64,000 nt of DNA from Pontibacter akesuensis (GCF_001611675.1 NZ_CP014766.1:3162001-3226000), one strand, 5' to 3'; counted from the first letter of the stretch, positions 41,984 to 50,953 are shown. The notes: generated from the letters alone by a model not told the origin. Translations and numbers: made by a program.

Positions 41984-42742
41984 ATGTCCGGACACAGTAA
42001 GTGGTCAACCATAAAGCGTAAAAAGGGAGCCTTGGATGCCAAGCGCTCCAAAATCTTCACCAAGCTTATCAAAGAAATTACGGTGGCTGTAAAAGAGGGT
42101 GGGGGAGCCGATCCAGACGGTAACCCGCGCCTGCGGCTGGCTATTCAGGCGAGCAAGGCGGCCAACATGCCCAAAGACAACATTGAGCGCGCCATCAAAA
42201 AAGGGGAGGGCAGCGATGCCGGCGACTATACCGAGGTAACTTACGAGGGCTACGGCCCTAACGGTGTGGCGGTGTTCGTGGAGTGCCTGACCGACAACAT
42301 AAACAGAACGGTGCAGAACCTGCGCACCATCTTTAACAAGAGCGGCGGCAGCCTGGGCGTAAACGGCTCCGTGGAATTCCTGTTTGACAGAAAAGGGGTT
42401 TTTGTGGCCAGGCGAAATCCGGAGCAGCTGATAGCTGAAGACGATCTGCTGCTGGAACTGGCAGACGGCGGAGCCGAGGAAGTGGAAGTTGAGGAGGAGT
42501 TCATCACCATTTACAGCGCCATGGAGGATTTCGGGGCCTTGCAGAAGAAAGTGGAGGAGCTGCACCTGGACCTGGAAAGCGCCGAACTGCAGCGCCTGTC
42601 CACCACCACCGTAAAAGTGGAGGACCCGGACGATGTGCGCAGAATCCTTAAACTGATAGATGCCCTGGAAGACGACGATGATGTGCAGCAGGTGTACCAT
42701 AACCTGGAGCTGAGCGAGGAAGTAATGGCCGAGCTGGGGTAA
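41984..42742 (+). CDS. yebC: YebC/PmpR family protein
   Basis: About 252 residues from the ATG at 41984, where the family start MSGHSKWSTIKRKKGALDAKR begins; the frame is open from 41927. YebC-family proteins (mitochondrial TACO1) act on translation of proline-rich stretches, and some members have been described as transcription regulators. The three-domain layout, with the acidic VEVEEEFITIYSAMEDFG segment, is intact. The gene is followed by 60 bp holding two AAGTATA copies and then a CoA-transferase gene. Confidence 0.95.
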   Translation: MSGHSKWSTIKRKKGALDAKRSKIFTKLIKEITVAVKEGGGADPDGNPRLRLAIQASKAANMPKDNIERAIKKGEGSDAGDYTEVTYEGYGPNGVAVFVECLTDNINRTVQNLRTIFNKSGGSLGVNGSVEFLFDRKGVFVARRNPEQLIAEDDLLLELADGGAEEVEVEEEFITIYSAMEDFGALQKKVEELHLDLESAELQRLSTTTVKVEDPDDVRRILKLIDALEDDDDVQQVYHNLELSEEVMAELG

Positions 42743-42802
42743 GCGGAGCAAGTATAAGCGAGACACAAGTATAAATTTACATAACCATGCCGGGGGCAAA
42801 CG

Positions 42803-43918
42803 ATGCAGGAGCCGATTTTCAAAGACATGCTGGTGCTGGAACTGGCGAGCGTGCTGGCAGGGCCAAGTGTGGGGCAGTTCTTCGCTGAGCTGGGCGCCAG
42901 GGTGCTGAAAGTAGAAAACACCGCCACACACGGCGACGTGACGCGCAGCTGGAAGCTTTCCACCGAACCGGCCGATACCGACACGCCTGCCTATTTCTCG
43001 GCTGCCAACTGGGGCAAAAGCTCACTGGCGCTCAACCTCACGGAGCTTGGGCAACTGCAGCAACTTCATGAACTGGTAAAGCAGGCAGATGTGGTGGTGG
43101 CCAGCTACAAACCCGGCGATGCCGAAAAGCTGAAGGTCGATTACCGTACGCTGGCAAGTATAAACCCGCGCCTGGTATACGGCCACATTACAGGCTACGG
43201 CGCGGCTGATAACCGGGCAGGCTACGATGCGGTGGTGCAGGCGGAAAGCGGCTTTATGCACCTGAACGGCGAGGCAAACGGTGGGCCCGTAAAAATGCCG
43301 ATCGCGCTGATGGACATTCTGACGGCGCACCAGCTGAAGGAGGGCCTGCTGGTGGCCCTGCTGCAGCGGGAGCGGACAGGACAGGGGCAACTGGTGGAAG
43401 TGTCGCTGCTGCAGGCCGCCGTGTCGGCACTTGCCAACCAGGCTACTAACTACCTGGTGGCGGGCCACGAGCCGCAGCGCATGGGCTCCGAGCACCCGAA
43501 CATTGTTCCCTATGGTGCAGCTTATACTTGTAACTGCGGCAAGCAACTGGTGCTGGCCATTGGCGATGACAGGCAGTTCCGGAAACTATGCGCTATACTT
43601 GGCGCTGCACGTATGGCCGACGACCCGAAGTATAAAACCAATTACGCGCGGGTGCAGCACCGGCAGGAAATAAATCAAAAGTTGCGGGAACTGCTCTTGC
43701 ATCAGGATCGCGAAGTATGGCTGCAGGCGCTACAGGAACAGCATGTGCCGGCGGGTGCCATTCATTCTATTCCGGAGGTATTTGCGCAGCCACAGGCTCA
43801 GGACATGCTCTTGCAGCAACCACACGTGAAGCCGGGGCTGCGCCAGGTGGCGTTTAAACTGCAAAACCAGGAGCCGCTGCAGCTAAGCCCGCCGCCAAAG
43901 TATAACAATCATACTTGA
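42803..43918 (+). CDS. CaiB/BaiF family CoA transferase
   Basis: A 371-residue family III CoA transferase. The N-terminal LVLELASVLAGPSVGQFFAELGARVLKVEN, the hinge region around NWGKSSLALNLTE and LVYGHITGYG are typical, and MPIALMDILTAHQLKEGLLVALL contains the expected catalytic Asp. These enzymes move CoA between carboxylic acids without a metal. The acids used here are unknown. The gene has six copies of the AAGTATA/TATACTT heptamer or its AAGTATG variant in about 1.1 kb, one of the densest places in the window. Confidence 0.9.
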   Translation: MQEPIFKDMLVLELASVLAGPSVGQFFAELGARVLKVENTATHGDVTRSWKLSTEPADTDTPAYFSAANWGKSSLALNLTELGQLQQLHELVKQADVVVASYKPGDAEKLKVDYRTLASINPRLVYGHITGYGAADNRAGYDAVVQAESGFMHLNGEANGGPVKMPIALMDILTAHQLKEGLLVALLQRERTGQGQLVEVSLLQAAVSALANQATNYLVAGHEPQRMGSEHPNIVPYGAAYTCNCGKQLVLAIGDDRQFRKLCAILGAARMADDPKYKTNYARVQHRQEINQKLRELLLHQDREVWLQALQEQHVPAGAIHSIPEVFAQPQAQDMLLQQPHVKPGLRQVAFKLQNQEPLQLSPPPKYNNHT

Positions 43919-44051
43919 TGACCGGACTTTGGGTATTTGCCTGATGTACAGTATTCTTGCTGCTCTATAAGAGAGCGGGTACAGCGGTAGAAACAGCATT
44001 GGCAGGGCCATTCGGTAACAAACAGGGGCTATACCGGGTAAAACACTAGTT

Positions 44052-44762
44052 GTGACAGCACTACAAAAGGCATTGACAACCATGGAAGATAGATTAGACG
44101 ATATCATCAACGGGCTTCACCACAAGTCCAAGACAAAGCAGCTCATTTACCGCAACACCAAGGCAACGTTCGAGCGCATGAAGGAAATTGCTCAGGAACT
44201 GGTGGACGAACTAACGGACCGGGTAACGCAACAGGATGCAAACGTGTTGCTGGAGTTCCGAAATGTGGGGGAGCATGAGTTCCAGATTAAGTTTTCGGGC
44301 GATCTGCTCGTGTTTGTGATGCACACCAACATCATCACTTTCCCGGATGATTATGAAATCATGCGGAGCGCCTATGTGGAGGAGGATTTCAGGAGAAGGT
44401 TCTTCGGCAACGTGCTGGCTTACAACTTTATGGCTGATACCATAAAGTATAACAGGCTCGATGACCCCGGTTACCTGATCGGGCGCATGCTCGTGAACAT
44501 CGAAAACCATTTTTGCATTGAGGGAGTGAAGCAACTGGACCTGCCGCTGGACAAAGTGACTAATTTCGAGAAGAACAAGCTAAACGACAAGGTGCTCAGG
44601 ATCATTATAGAAAGCGCGATGGTGGCCTCCGTAAACAACGACCTGATGGGCCAGGATGTGAGCGACATCGAGCGCATCACCTATAAGCAGAAGCTCGAGA
44701 ACATGCACCTGGTGCGCCCCAGCAAGCTGGGTTTCCAGATCAGCCATGCCCTTACCAACTAA
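44052..44762 (+). CDS. conserved hypothetical protein of Bacteroidota
   Basis: A 236-residue soluble protein, read from a GTG at 44052; an ATG at 44082 (MEDRLDD) is an alternative start. The first 60 residues are charged and helical, the middle has alternating hydrophobic residues (HEFQIKFSGDLLVFVMHTNIITF), and the remainder is alpha-helical. I recognise no domain or catalytic motif. It has no signal peptide and no membrane segment. It stands alone, with a terminator at 44796-44828. Confidence 0.75.
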   Translation: MTALQKALTTMEDRLDDIINGLHHKSKTKQLIYRNTKATFERMKEIAQELVDELTDRVTQQDANVLLEFRNVGEHEFQIKFSGDLLVFVMHTNIITFPDDYEIMRSAYVEEDFRRRFFGNVLAYNFMADTIKYNRLDDPGYLIGRMLVNIENHFCIEGVKQLDLPLDKVTNFEKNKLNDKVLRIIIESAMVASVNNDLMGQDVSDIERITYKQKLENMHLVRPSKLGFQISHALTN

Positions 44763-44795
44763 AAGTATCTACAGAAGCTAAAAAGTACCTGAAGA

Positions 44796-44828
44796 AAAAA
44801 CGGCCTGCGCATAGCACAGGCCGTTTTT
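44796..44828. terminator. bidirectional terminator
   Basis: Twelve-bp arms AAAAACGGCCTG (44796-44807) and CAGGCCGTTTTT (44817-44828) between the convergent hypothetical and phhA genes. Confidence 0.8.
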
Positions 44829-44866
44829 GGTATATAACTCACTTAAAAATCTATCTTAAGCCGGGG

Positions 44867-45613
44867 CTAGAGCGTCTCCTCCACCGGCTCTTCTCTTAGC
44901 TTCTCAATGGCCTCGCTGATAGCCGGCAGGCTGTGCAGCAACTGCTCAAAGCTCTCGATGCAGAAGTACTGGCTCTGGAAAGTCTCTTTGATGTAAGATG
45001 TGTCCAGGATGTGCTGCACGTCAAAATCATACTTCACGCTCTCATCCGACACCGAAAGCTTACTCTCGCCTACCGATGAAAGTATGCCAGCACCGTAAAT
45101 CTTCGCTTTCCCTCCCGGCTTGCGGAACAGGCCAAACTCAATGGTGTACCAGTAAATGCGTGTCAGGCGGTCAATGATATCGGGCCTGTCGATGTGCTGC
45201 AGGGCCATGGCAGAAAGCTGCGCCAGGAAATCGCAGTACACGGGAATGGTCAGCAGGGGCACGTGGCCGAACACGTCATGAAACATGTCGGGCTCCTCCA
45301 GGTAATCCAGCTGGTCCATGCGGCGCACCCAAACCGTGGCCGGAAACTGCTTGTTGGCAATCAGCTGGAAAAACAGGGCATCATCCACAATTCCGGGTGC
45401 GGCCACCACCTCGAACCCTGTCAGGGGGCGCAGCTTTTGGTTTACTTCGTTGAAGTTTGGAATGCGCTCGCGGCTAAAGCCAACCTTTTTCAGGCCTTCC
45501 ATAAATTCCGGAATGGCCTTATCCGGTAGGTTCTCCACCTGGCGGTCAAAAAGGATAGACCATACATTATGATTTTCTTCTGTGTAGCTGCTGTAGTTCT
45601 GAATTAAGCTCAT
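44867..45613 (-). CDS. phhA: phenylalanine 4-monooxygenase
   Basis: A 248-residue pterin-dependent aromatic amino acid hydroxylase that converts phenylalanine to tyrosine. The iron ligands are seen in EPDMFHDVFGHVPLL (two His) and YWYTIEFGL (Glu), and GAGILSSVGE follows as in the family. There is no N-terminal regulatory ACT domain, as usual for bacterial forms. The gene is preceded by a promoter, a 60-codon Tyr-rich leader and a terminator (45666-45956), so its expression should rise when charged Tyr-tRNA is scarce. That fits a biosynthetic role in making tyrosine more than a purely catabolic one. Confidence 0.95.
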   Translation of the reverse strand: MSLIQNYSSYTEENHNVWSILFDRQVENLPDKAIPEFMEGLKKVGFSRERIPNFNEVNQKLRPLTGFEVVAAPGIVDDALFFQLIANKQFPATVWVRRMDQLDYLEEPDMFHDVFGHVPLLTIPVYCDFLAQLSAMALQHIDRPDIIDRLTRIYWYTIEFGLFRKPGGKAKIYGAGILSSVGESKLSVSDESVKYDFDVQHILDTSYIKETFQSQYFCIESFEQLLHSLPAISEAIEKLREEPVEETL

Positions 45614-45665
45614 GGGTATGAAAGTTTATTTTTATCTGAATAGTTCGAATGGGTATAAAATAAAA

Positions 45666-45689
45666 AAAGCAGGGCTTTCGCTCTGCTTT
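45666..45689 (-). terminator. attenuator terminator of phhA
   Basis: Ten-bp stem with one G-U pair, AAAGCAGGGC (45666-45675) / GCTCTGCTTT (45680-45689), loop TTTC. On the minus strand it is followed by seven Ts. It lies between the leader peptide and the phhA start at 45613. The competing strand CGCTCTCTTTG (complement at 45759-45769) pairs with the 5' arm through 6 + 5 bp and one bulged base. Confidence 0.82.
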
Positions 45690-45732
45690 GCTGTATCACT
45701 GAAGATTGGCCTTATGATGGACCTTTCTGTTT

Positions 45733-45915
45733 TTACGATAGAATATCGGTGTGACTGCCAAAGAGAGCGCGGTACGTACGGTAATAATAATAGCCGTAAT
45801 AATAGCTGCAATAGCTATAAACGCTCAGGCAATAAGAAGAAATGGCAGGCAGCAGCGCTACACCAAAAGGGGTAGAGGAGGAATGATTTGTCGCTATGGC
45901 TGCTGTTTGTTGCAT
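45733..45915 (-). CDS. Tyr-rich leader peptide of phhA
   Basis: A 60-codon frame from the ATG at 45915 to a TAA. Codons 28-48 hold eleven Tyr codons, including SYYYG and YYYYRTY. Directly after the last Tyr come the codons for RALFG (CGC GCT CTC TTT GGC), whose RNA can pair with the 5' arm of the terminator at 45666-45689. Ribosomes held at the Tyr codons would expose this strand and let transcription run on into phhA. The peptide is long for a leader, so its first 25 codons may have another role, or translation may start later. The gap from 45916 to 46057 shows only the promoter. Confidence 0.82.
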   Translation of the reverse strand: MQQTAAIATNHSSSTPFGVALLPAISSYCLSVYSYCSYYYGYYYYRTYRALFGSHTDILS

Positions 45916-45925
45916 GTTATGGTTA

Positions 45926-45956
45926 CAATAATACGAACTTCTGCTTTAAACGCAAG
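45926..45956 (-). promoter_or_regulatory. promoter of the phhA leader
   Basis: CTTG (45956-45953, minus strand), exactly 19 nt, then TATTATTG (45933-45926), each one base from the Bacteroidota consensus. Transcription would start near 45921, only a few bases before the leader ATG at 45915, so the leader RNA would be almost leaderless. Confidence 0.5.
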
Positions 45957-46057
45957 TTTTATTTTGTTGTTTTTGATTTGGTTAAATACCTCCCGTTCTA
46001 GCAGTGTCGGATACTTACATGGTTTAAAAGCATACAAATCACCTTAAAAATAAGGTT

Positions 46058-47182
46058 ATGCGTATAATAAGTAGAGGTATTCGTGGATTAAGCGGTGCCG
46101 CCAGTATGATACAGTTCCTGCTTTTCATTGCCCGTGCTTTCACTTACAGGACAAGCCAACTGTGGGGCATCAGTTTGCTAGCTTCTGCTTGTGGCGTACA
46201 TACCCCGGATAGCGGAGATGTGGAGCCGCTGCGCACCGAGCATGTGATTCTGGTGGTTATAGACGGCCCTCGCTATTCTGAGTTGTGGGCCGACAGTGCC
46301 GAGCTTGCCCCCAACCTTAGCGGCAAGCTGATGCAGGAGGGTGTTTTCGCTTCTGATTTCTATAACGATGGCTATACTTACACAAACGCGGGCCATGCGG
46401 CCCTTACCACCGGCGTAAACCAGGCCATCGACAACTATGGGAATGAACTGCCTGCTAACCCATCTATCTTTCAGTATTACCTGAAAGCCTCGGGAAAGCC
46501 TGCCACAGCCGCCTGGGTGGTGGCCAGCAAAGACAAACTGGACATTCTCGGCGATACCCGGCACCCGGAGTGGCAGGGAACTTACCAGCCATCGCTGAAC
46601 TGCGGTGTGAACGGCCCAAACACAGGCTACCGGATGGACTCGCTTACCTTAATGGAGGCAAAAAGGATTTTAGCTACGCACCGGCCCAGTTTGATGCTGC
46701 TAAATTTTATGGAACCGGACGGCTACGCGCATGCAGGCAACTGGGCAAACTACGTCCGGGGCATTGCCCGAAACGACAGGTATATCAAACAGCTTTGGGA
46801 CTTCCTGAAAAAGGATCCTTTTTATAAAGATAAAACCACGCTGCTGGTTACCAGCGACCATGGGCGCCACCTTGACGGCGTAGCCGAAGGCTGGCCGGAG
46901 CACGGCGACCACTGTGCCGGCTGTGAGCACATTGGCCTGCTGGCCATTGGACCAGACTTTAAGAAAGGCAGAAAGCTTAAAAGCCGCTACACGTTGGTTG
47001 ATATTGCACCCACGGTGGCGTACCTGCTCCAGTTCAGAATGGATTCAGTCGTGTTCGAACCAGTTCCCGTGGCGGCTGTGGCAGGCATTGCCGCAGATAC
47101 TGTAGCCGTCGGCGTGCAGCAAAAAACGCTGCTAAAAGGCGCCACCCGAAAAGGCAATGTGATAAGTGAGCTGTTCAGGTAA
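46058..47182 (+). CDS. alkaline phosphatase superfamily lipoprotein
   Basis: A 374-residue protein of the sulfatase/phosphodiesterase superfamily. The metal-binding start is HVILVVIDGPRYSELWAD, followed by the nucleophile region DGYTYTNAGHAALTTG, and the C-terminal metal ligands in LLVTSDHGRH and GDHCAGCEHIG. A lipobox-like LLASACG near residue 45 suggests a surface or periplasmic lipoprotein, in which case the true start may be the internal ATG at 46106. The substrate (phosphate monoester, diester or sulfate) cannot be told. The C-terminal 50 residues lie outside the core. Confidence 0.8.
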   Translation: MRIISRGIRGLSGAASMIQFLLFIARAFTYRTSQLWGISLLASACGVHTPDSGDVEPLRTEHVILVVIDGPRYSELWADSAELAPNLSGKLMQEGVFASDFYNDGYTYTNAGHAALTTGVNQAIDNYGNELPANPSIFQYYLKASGKPATAAWVVASKDKLDILGDTRHPEWQGTYQPSLNCGVNGPNTGYRMDSLTLMEAKRILATHRPSLMLLNFMEPDGYAHAGNWANYVRGIARNDRYIKQLWDFLKKDPFYKDKTTLLVTSDHGRHLDGVAEGWPEHGDHCAGCEHIGLLAIGPDFKKGRKLKSRYTLVDIAPTVAYLLQFRMDSVVFEPVPVAAVAGIAADTVAVGVQQKTLLKGATRKGNVISELFR

Positions 47183-47304
47183 GCTAAAAGCGCCTGTGCA
47201 ACAGCTGCCATACTTCCGCTCCAGACCCGTAGCGTCTGGTTATCATTTCGTTACCTCCCCTGCGGGAACCCACGGCGGTTCTTCAAAATTTCCTGGCACA
47301 ACGT

Positions 47305-48405
47305 ATGAAAAAGTGTCTTCTTTCTTTTCTTGCAACGCTGGTGTTGCTTCAGTTGCCCTGTATCGCTCAGGCGCAACCTGTGCAGAAACTGCCTGCTGCT
47401 TCTGCCGTTGAAGTACGGCAGGTAAAGGAAAACCCGCTTTTCCTGGAGGAGGAGGTGCTGCACCTGAAGCTCTCCATGGACATGAAAACCGTGCTGAAAG
47501 ACCGCGGCGACGATAGGGTGTACCACCCGGCAACCATCTGGTACAAAGACAGCACCGGCACCCGGGTAGCGCAGGCGTTAAAAGTTAAAGTGCGGGGAAA
47601 TCGCCGCCGCGACCCCTCCGTATGTGGTTTTCCGCCCCTCATGCTGAACTTCTCCCGCAGTACGGTGGAAAACACAGTTTTCGGAAAGGTAAACAAGCTG
47701 AAACTGGTGACCCACTGCACCGGTGAGGAGTATGTGCTGAGGGAATACCTGGCATATAAAATGTACAACATTTTAACGGATAGTAGCTTTAGGGTAAGGC
47801 TATGCCAGGTGACTTATGAAGATGTGCAGGGAAAGAAGAAGTCGGAGACGAAGTATGCTTTCCTGGTTGAAGACGAAGATGCCTTGGCTGAGCGGCTTAA
47901 CGCCACTGTTTTGCCGGATGAACTTGTGGTTGGGATGCGCGGTACACACCTTCCTTCCACGGCTGTGCTGACGTTTTTTCAGTACATGATCGGCAACACC
48001 GACTGGTCTGTTCCTTACCGCCACAACATCAAGGTGCTCAATATAAATGCCTTTGCCATCCCCGTGCCCTATGACTTTGATTATGCGGGCTGCGTGAGTG
48101 CGCCATATGCCGCGCCGCCGCCCGAGTTAGAGATCAGTTCGGTGAAGGAGCGGTTATTTCGCGGATATAGTTACCCGGACACGGTGTATGCACAGGTCCG
48201 AAATTTGTTTAACCTGCGCAAAGCGGCGCTTTATGGGTTGTATCAAAATGCTGATTTACTGGAGGAAAAGAGCAGCAAGAGCACCCTGAAGTACCTGGAT
48301 GAATTTTACACGACGCTAAACAACGCCAAAAAATTTGAGCGTTCTTTTGTGGAGGCAGGGCAGCGGAATGAGAGAGGAGGAGTTGCGGTAAAAGGGCTGG
48401 ATTAA
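47305..48405 (+). CDS. exported protein with CotH-like features
   Basis: A 366-residue protein with a signal peptide (MKKCLLSFLATLVLLQLPCIAQAQ). Segments such as LKVKVRGNRRRDPSVCGFPPLMLNF, YVLREYLAYKMYNILTDSSFRVRL and FFQYMIGNTDWSVPYRHNI, followed by PVPYDFDYAG, resemble the order of motifs in CotH-type atypical kinases (VRGxGN, an arginine/lysine site, and an N-x-D-W / DxD metal site). The match is partial and remote. The function is unknown; secreted protein phosphorylation is a hypothesis. A terminator overlaps its stop codon. Confidence 0.65.
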   Translation: MKKCLLSFLATLVLLQLPCIAQAQPVQKLPAASAVEVRQVKENPLFLEEEVLHLKLSMDMKTVLKDRGDDRVYHPATIWYKDSTGTRVAQALKVKVRGNRRRDPSVCGFPPLMLNFSRSTVENTVFGKVNKLKLVTHCTGEEYVLREYLAYKMYNILTDSSFRVRLCQVTYEDVQGKKKSETKYAFLVEDEDALAERLNATVLPDELVVGMRGTHLPSTAVLTFFQYMIGNTDWSVPYRHNIKVLNINAFAIPVPYDFDYAGCVSAPYAAPPPELEISSVKERLFRGYSYPDTVYAQVRNLFNLRKAALYGLYQNADLLEEKSSKSTLKYLDEFYTTLNNAKKFERSFVEAGQRNERGGVAVKGLD

Positions 48406-48443
48406 AGCAAAAGCCCCTCCTAAAGTGGAGGGGCCTTTGCTTT
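48404..48443. terminator. bidirectional terminator
   Basis: Seventeen-bp arms, AAAGCAAAAGCCCCTCC (48404-48420) against GGAGGGGCCTTTGCTTT (48427-48443), with one mismatch. The left arm starts inside the stop codon of the CotH-like gene and the right arm ends 8 bp from the convergent ABC-F gene. Confidence 0.8.
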
Positions 48444-48450
48444 AAGTTAT

Positions 48451-50325
48451 TTACATCAGTTCCGCCAGCTCCAGCCAACGGAATTCTTTTTCCTCTAACT
48501 GCTCGTTTATACTTTCCAGCTCGCGGGCCAGCTTAGTGAGTTCCTCATGGTCGGTGAGCGTGTTGCTGCTCATAGTTTCCACAATTTCGCTTTTGCGCCC
48601 CTCCAGCTTGCGGATTTCCTGCTCCAGCACTTCGTATTCCCTTTTCTCATTGTAGGACAGCTTGCGCTTGGCATTAGGCTGCTCCTCTTTTCTGGCTGCT
48701 GGTGCCGGCGCAGCGGCTTTTACTTCCTGCTGCACTTTTTCCTGCTCCTTCTGCCACTCCCGGTAGTCGCTGTAGTTGCCGGCAAAGTTGCGGATATGGC
48801 CTTCGCCCTCAAACACAAACAGGTGCTCCACTAGCCGGTCCATAAAGTAACGGTCGTGCGATACGATGAGCAGGCAGCCACCGAAGTTCAGCAGGAAGTC
48901 CTCCAGAATATTCAGCGTGATGATGTCCAGGTCGTTTGTAGGCTCATCGAGAATGAGGAAGTTCGGGTTCTTGATCAGCACGCGCAGCAGTTGCAGACGG
49001 CGCTTCTCGCCTCCGCTTAGCTTGCTGACAAACGTATATTGCTGTGCCGGCGGAAACTGAAAGTGCTGCAGAAACTGACTGGCGGTAATCACCTCGCCAT
49101 TGGCCATCTCCACCACCTCGGCAATCTCCTTCACAATGTCAATCACGCGCTGGTCGTCCTTAAACTCCAGTTCATCCTGTGTGTAGTAGCCAAACACCGT
49201 TGTCTGTCCCGGGTCTATGTAGCCGGAGTCTGGCTTCAGTTTGCCCGTGAGCATGTTCAGGAACGTAGACTTTCCGGCTCCGTTAGGGCCTACTACGCCA
49301 ATGCGGTCCTTTTTCTTGAACACATAGCTGAAGTCGTCTACGATTTTTTTCTGGCCAAAAGATTTAGAGATGTGCTCCACCTCGATAATTTTGCCGCCCT
49401 GGCGCGTCGTCTTAACTGACAGTTCCAGTTGCGGCGCGGCGGTTTTCTTGGATGCCTTTTCTTTCAACTCTTCAAAGGCATCCACTCTATACTTGGCTTT
49501 GGTGCCCCGGGCCTTGGGCATGCGGCGTATCCACTCCAGCTCCTTGCGCATCAGGTTGCGCGCTTTCTCTGTTTCGGCGGCGGCATTCAGCTCGCGCTCG
49601 GCCTTCTTTTCCAGGAAATAGCTGTAGTTGCCTTTGTATGTATAAAGCTCGCCATTGTCAAGTTCGGCCATTTCGTTCGCCACTTTATCAAGGAAGTAGC
49701 GGTCGTGGGTTACCATCAGCAGGGTGGTGTTCTGAGTGCTCAGCAGGCCCTCCAGCCACTCAATCGTTTCCAGGTCCAAATGGTTGGTAGGCTCATCCAG
49801 TATCAGCATATCCGGCTCCTCAATCAGCACGCGGGCCATGGCCACACGTTTGCGCTGGCCTCCCGAAAGCTGGTTCACCGGTACATCCAGGTTGTTGATG
49901 CCTAGTTTCGACAATACCTGCTTTACCTTCACTTCAAAATCCCAGGCTTGCAACTCGTCCATGCGCTCCATCAGGTGCTGCATTTTCTCGCCGCTGGTAT
50001 TGGGGTTCTCCATGGCAGCCTCGTAATCCTGTATCAGGTCCAGCGTTTCGTTCTGCATAGCGAAAATGTTGTCTTTCACCGTCAGTTCTTCCTGGAACTC
50101 GGGGTTCTGGCCAAGGTAGCCAATGCTGATCTCCTTGCGCAGGCTTACGCTGCCGCTGTCCGGCGGTAACTTGCCCGCCAGCACATTGAGTAAAGTAGTT
50201 TTGCCGGAGCCGTTTACGCCCACCAGGGCCACACGCTGCCCCTGGCTGATGCCAAAATTAAGGTTTTTAAAAAGCCAGCGATCGCTGAAGCTTTTGGAAA
50301 TATTTTCTGCCGAGAGGTAATTCAT
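48451..50325 (-). CDS. ABC-F family ATP-binding protein, Uup-like
   Basis: A 624-residue protein with two ABC ATPase domains and no membrane part. Walker A motifs GVNGSGKTTLL and GPNGAGKSTFLN, signatures LSGGQRKRVAMARVL and LSGGEKRRLQLLRVL, and Walker B ILDEPTNHLD and ILDEPTNDLD are all intact. Between the domains lies the ABC-F linker (ELEWIRRMPKARGTKAKYR), and the C-terminus is a charged coiled-coil as in Uup. ABC-F proteins act on the ribosome. The Uup type is linked to translation and genome stability, not to transport or typical antibiotic protection. Confidence 0.93.
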   Translation of the reverse strand: MNYLSAENISKSFSDRWLFKNLNFGISQGQRVALVGVNGSGKTTLLNVLAGKLPPDSGSVSLRKEISIGYLGQNPEFQEELTVKDNIFAMQNETLDLIQDYEAAMENPNTSGEKMQHLMERMDELQAWDFEVKVKQVLSKLGINNLDVPVNQLSGGQRKRVAMARVLIEEPDMLILDEPTNHLDLETIEWLEGLLSTQNTTLLMVTHDRYFLDKVANEMAELDNGELYTYKGNYSYFLEKKAERELNAAAETEKARNLMRKELEWIRRMPKARGTKAKYRVDAFEELKEKASKKTAAPQLELSVKTTRQGGKIIEVEHISKSFGQKKIVDDFSYVFKKKDRIGVVGPNGAGKSTFLNMLTGKLKPDSGYIDPGQTTVFGYYTQDELEFKDDQRVIDIVKEIAEVVEMANGEVITASQFLQHFQFPPAQQYTFVSKLSGGEKRRLQLLRVLIKNPNFLILDEPTNDLDIITLNILEDFLLNFGGCLLIVSHDRYFMDRLVEHLFVFEGEGHIRNFAGNYSDYREWQKEQEKVQQEVKAAAPAPAARKEEQPNAKRKLSYNEKREYEVLEQEIRKLEGRKSEIVETMSSNTLTDHEELTKLARELESINEQLEEKEFRWLELAELM

Positions 50326-50419
50326 GAGACAAATTTAGCGATGCTCCGACACAAAAGATAATGCCGGCTGCATAAAAGGCAAACAAACCAAGTGCACCGG
50401 AAAGTTTACGACACAAAAA

Positions 50420-50443
50420 AAGGCTGGCCAATTGGCCAGCCTT
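50420..50443 (-). terminator. terminator of the SPW gene
   Basis: A perfect 24-bp palindrome centred on AATT (AAGGCTGGCCAA then its complement), followed on the minus strand by a run of seven Ts, 27 bp beyond the SPW stop codon. Confidence 0.7.
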
Positions 50444-50470
50444 CTGCTTTCTACTATCGTACGCCCGTGC

Positions 50471-50863
50471 TTACACATCGGTGTGGCGGTGCGTAGCGTG
50501 TGATGTCGTGTAAGACCTGCTAGGGGTTCTGTGCGTGGTAAGTGACGCTATTATGGCAAAGATACCAGCTATCAGGTGCGGCATGTACACACGGTCATCG
50601 AAGTTGAACATCCAGGGCGACAGGGCCAGGATCACACCCAGGCCAAAATCCATCATCAGGTGCGTCTTCATCGGGATTTTGTGCACAAGGCCAACCTCAA
50701 AGTCAGTAAGTATAGTTTGTATCAGGATAATGACACCGGCTATCACCATAGTCCAGGTGGCCCAGCTCACATCCGAAAAATCAAAGATCCATGGTGAAAT
50801 GATCAGCAACGGACCTACAATATAATCTAGTATCCCGTGGAATCGGGTTGGAATAAATCTCAT
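50471..50863 (-). CDS. SPW repeat membrane protein
   Basis: A 130-residue membrane protein with two SPW repeats: LLIISPWIFDFSD near the start and ILALSPWMFNFDD in the second half. Each SPW motif begins a membrane segment pair, giving four segments in all. The C-terminus is a short His/Thr/Ser-rich tail. The family is found in many bacteria and has no known function. It is a single gene with an AG-rich possible ribosome site (AGGAGGATTATT, minus strand 50875-50864) just before the ATG, unusual in this window. Confidence 0.88.
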   Translation of the reverse strand: MRFIPTRFHGILDYIVGPLLIISPWIFDFSDVSWATWTMVIAGVIILIQTILTDFEVGLVHKIPMKTHLMMDFGLGVILALSPWMFNFDDRVYMPHLIAGIFAIIASLTTHRTPSRSYTTSHATHRHTDV

Positions 50864-50953
50864 AATAATCCTCCTTTCTAATTGTTGATATGGTGTTTTA
50901 TACGGAAGTGAGGATGTTGTGTTGAAAAGTAGTGCAATTTTTATGGTGAACGG

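Noticed and set aside
42005-42931. 308-codon open frame on the minus strand over yebC
   Set aside because: YebC on the other strand is unmistakable; the antisense product is rich in His, Gln and Leu as expected from a shadow.
45666-45689. The hairpin as a terminator of plus-strand transcription
   Set aside because: The T-run is only on the minus-strand side, and no plus-strand gene ends nearby.
45612-46047. Two open frames on the plus strand upstream of phhA
   Set aside because: They are the antisense of the leader and attenuator; their compositions (Asn/Ser runs) simply mirror the Tyr-rich leader.
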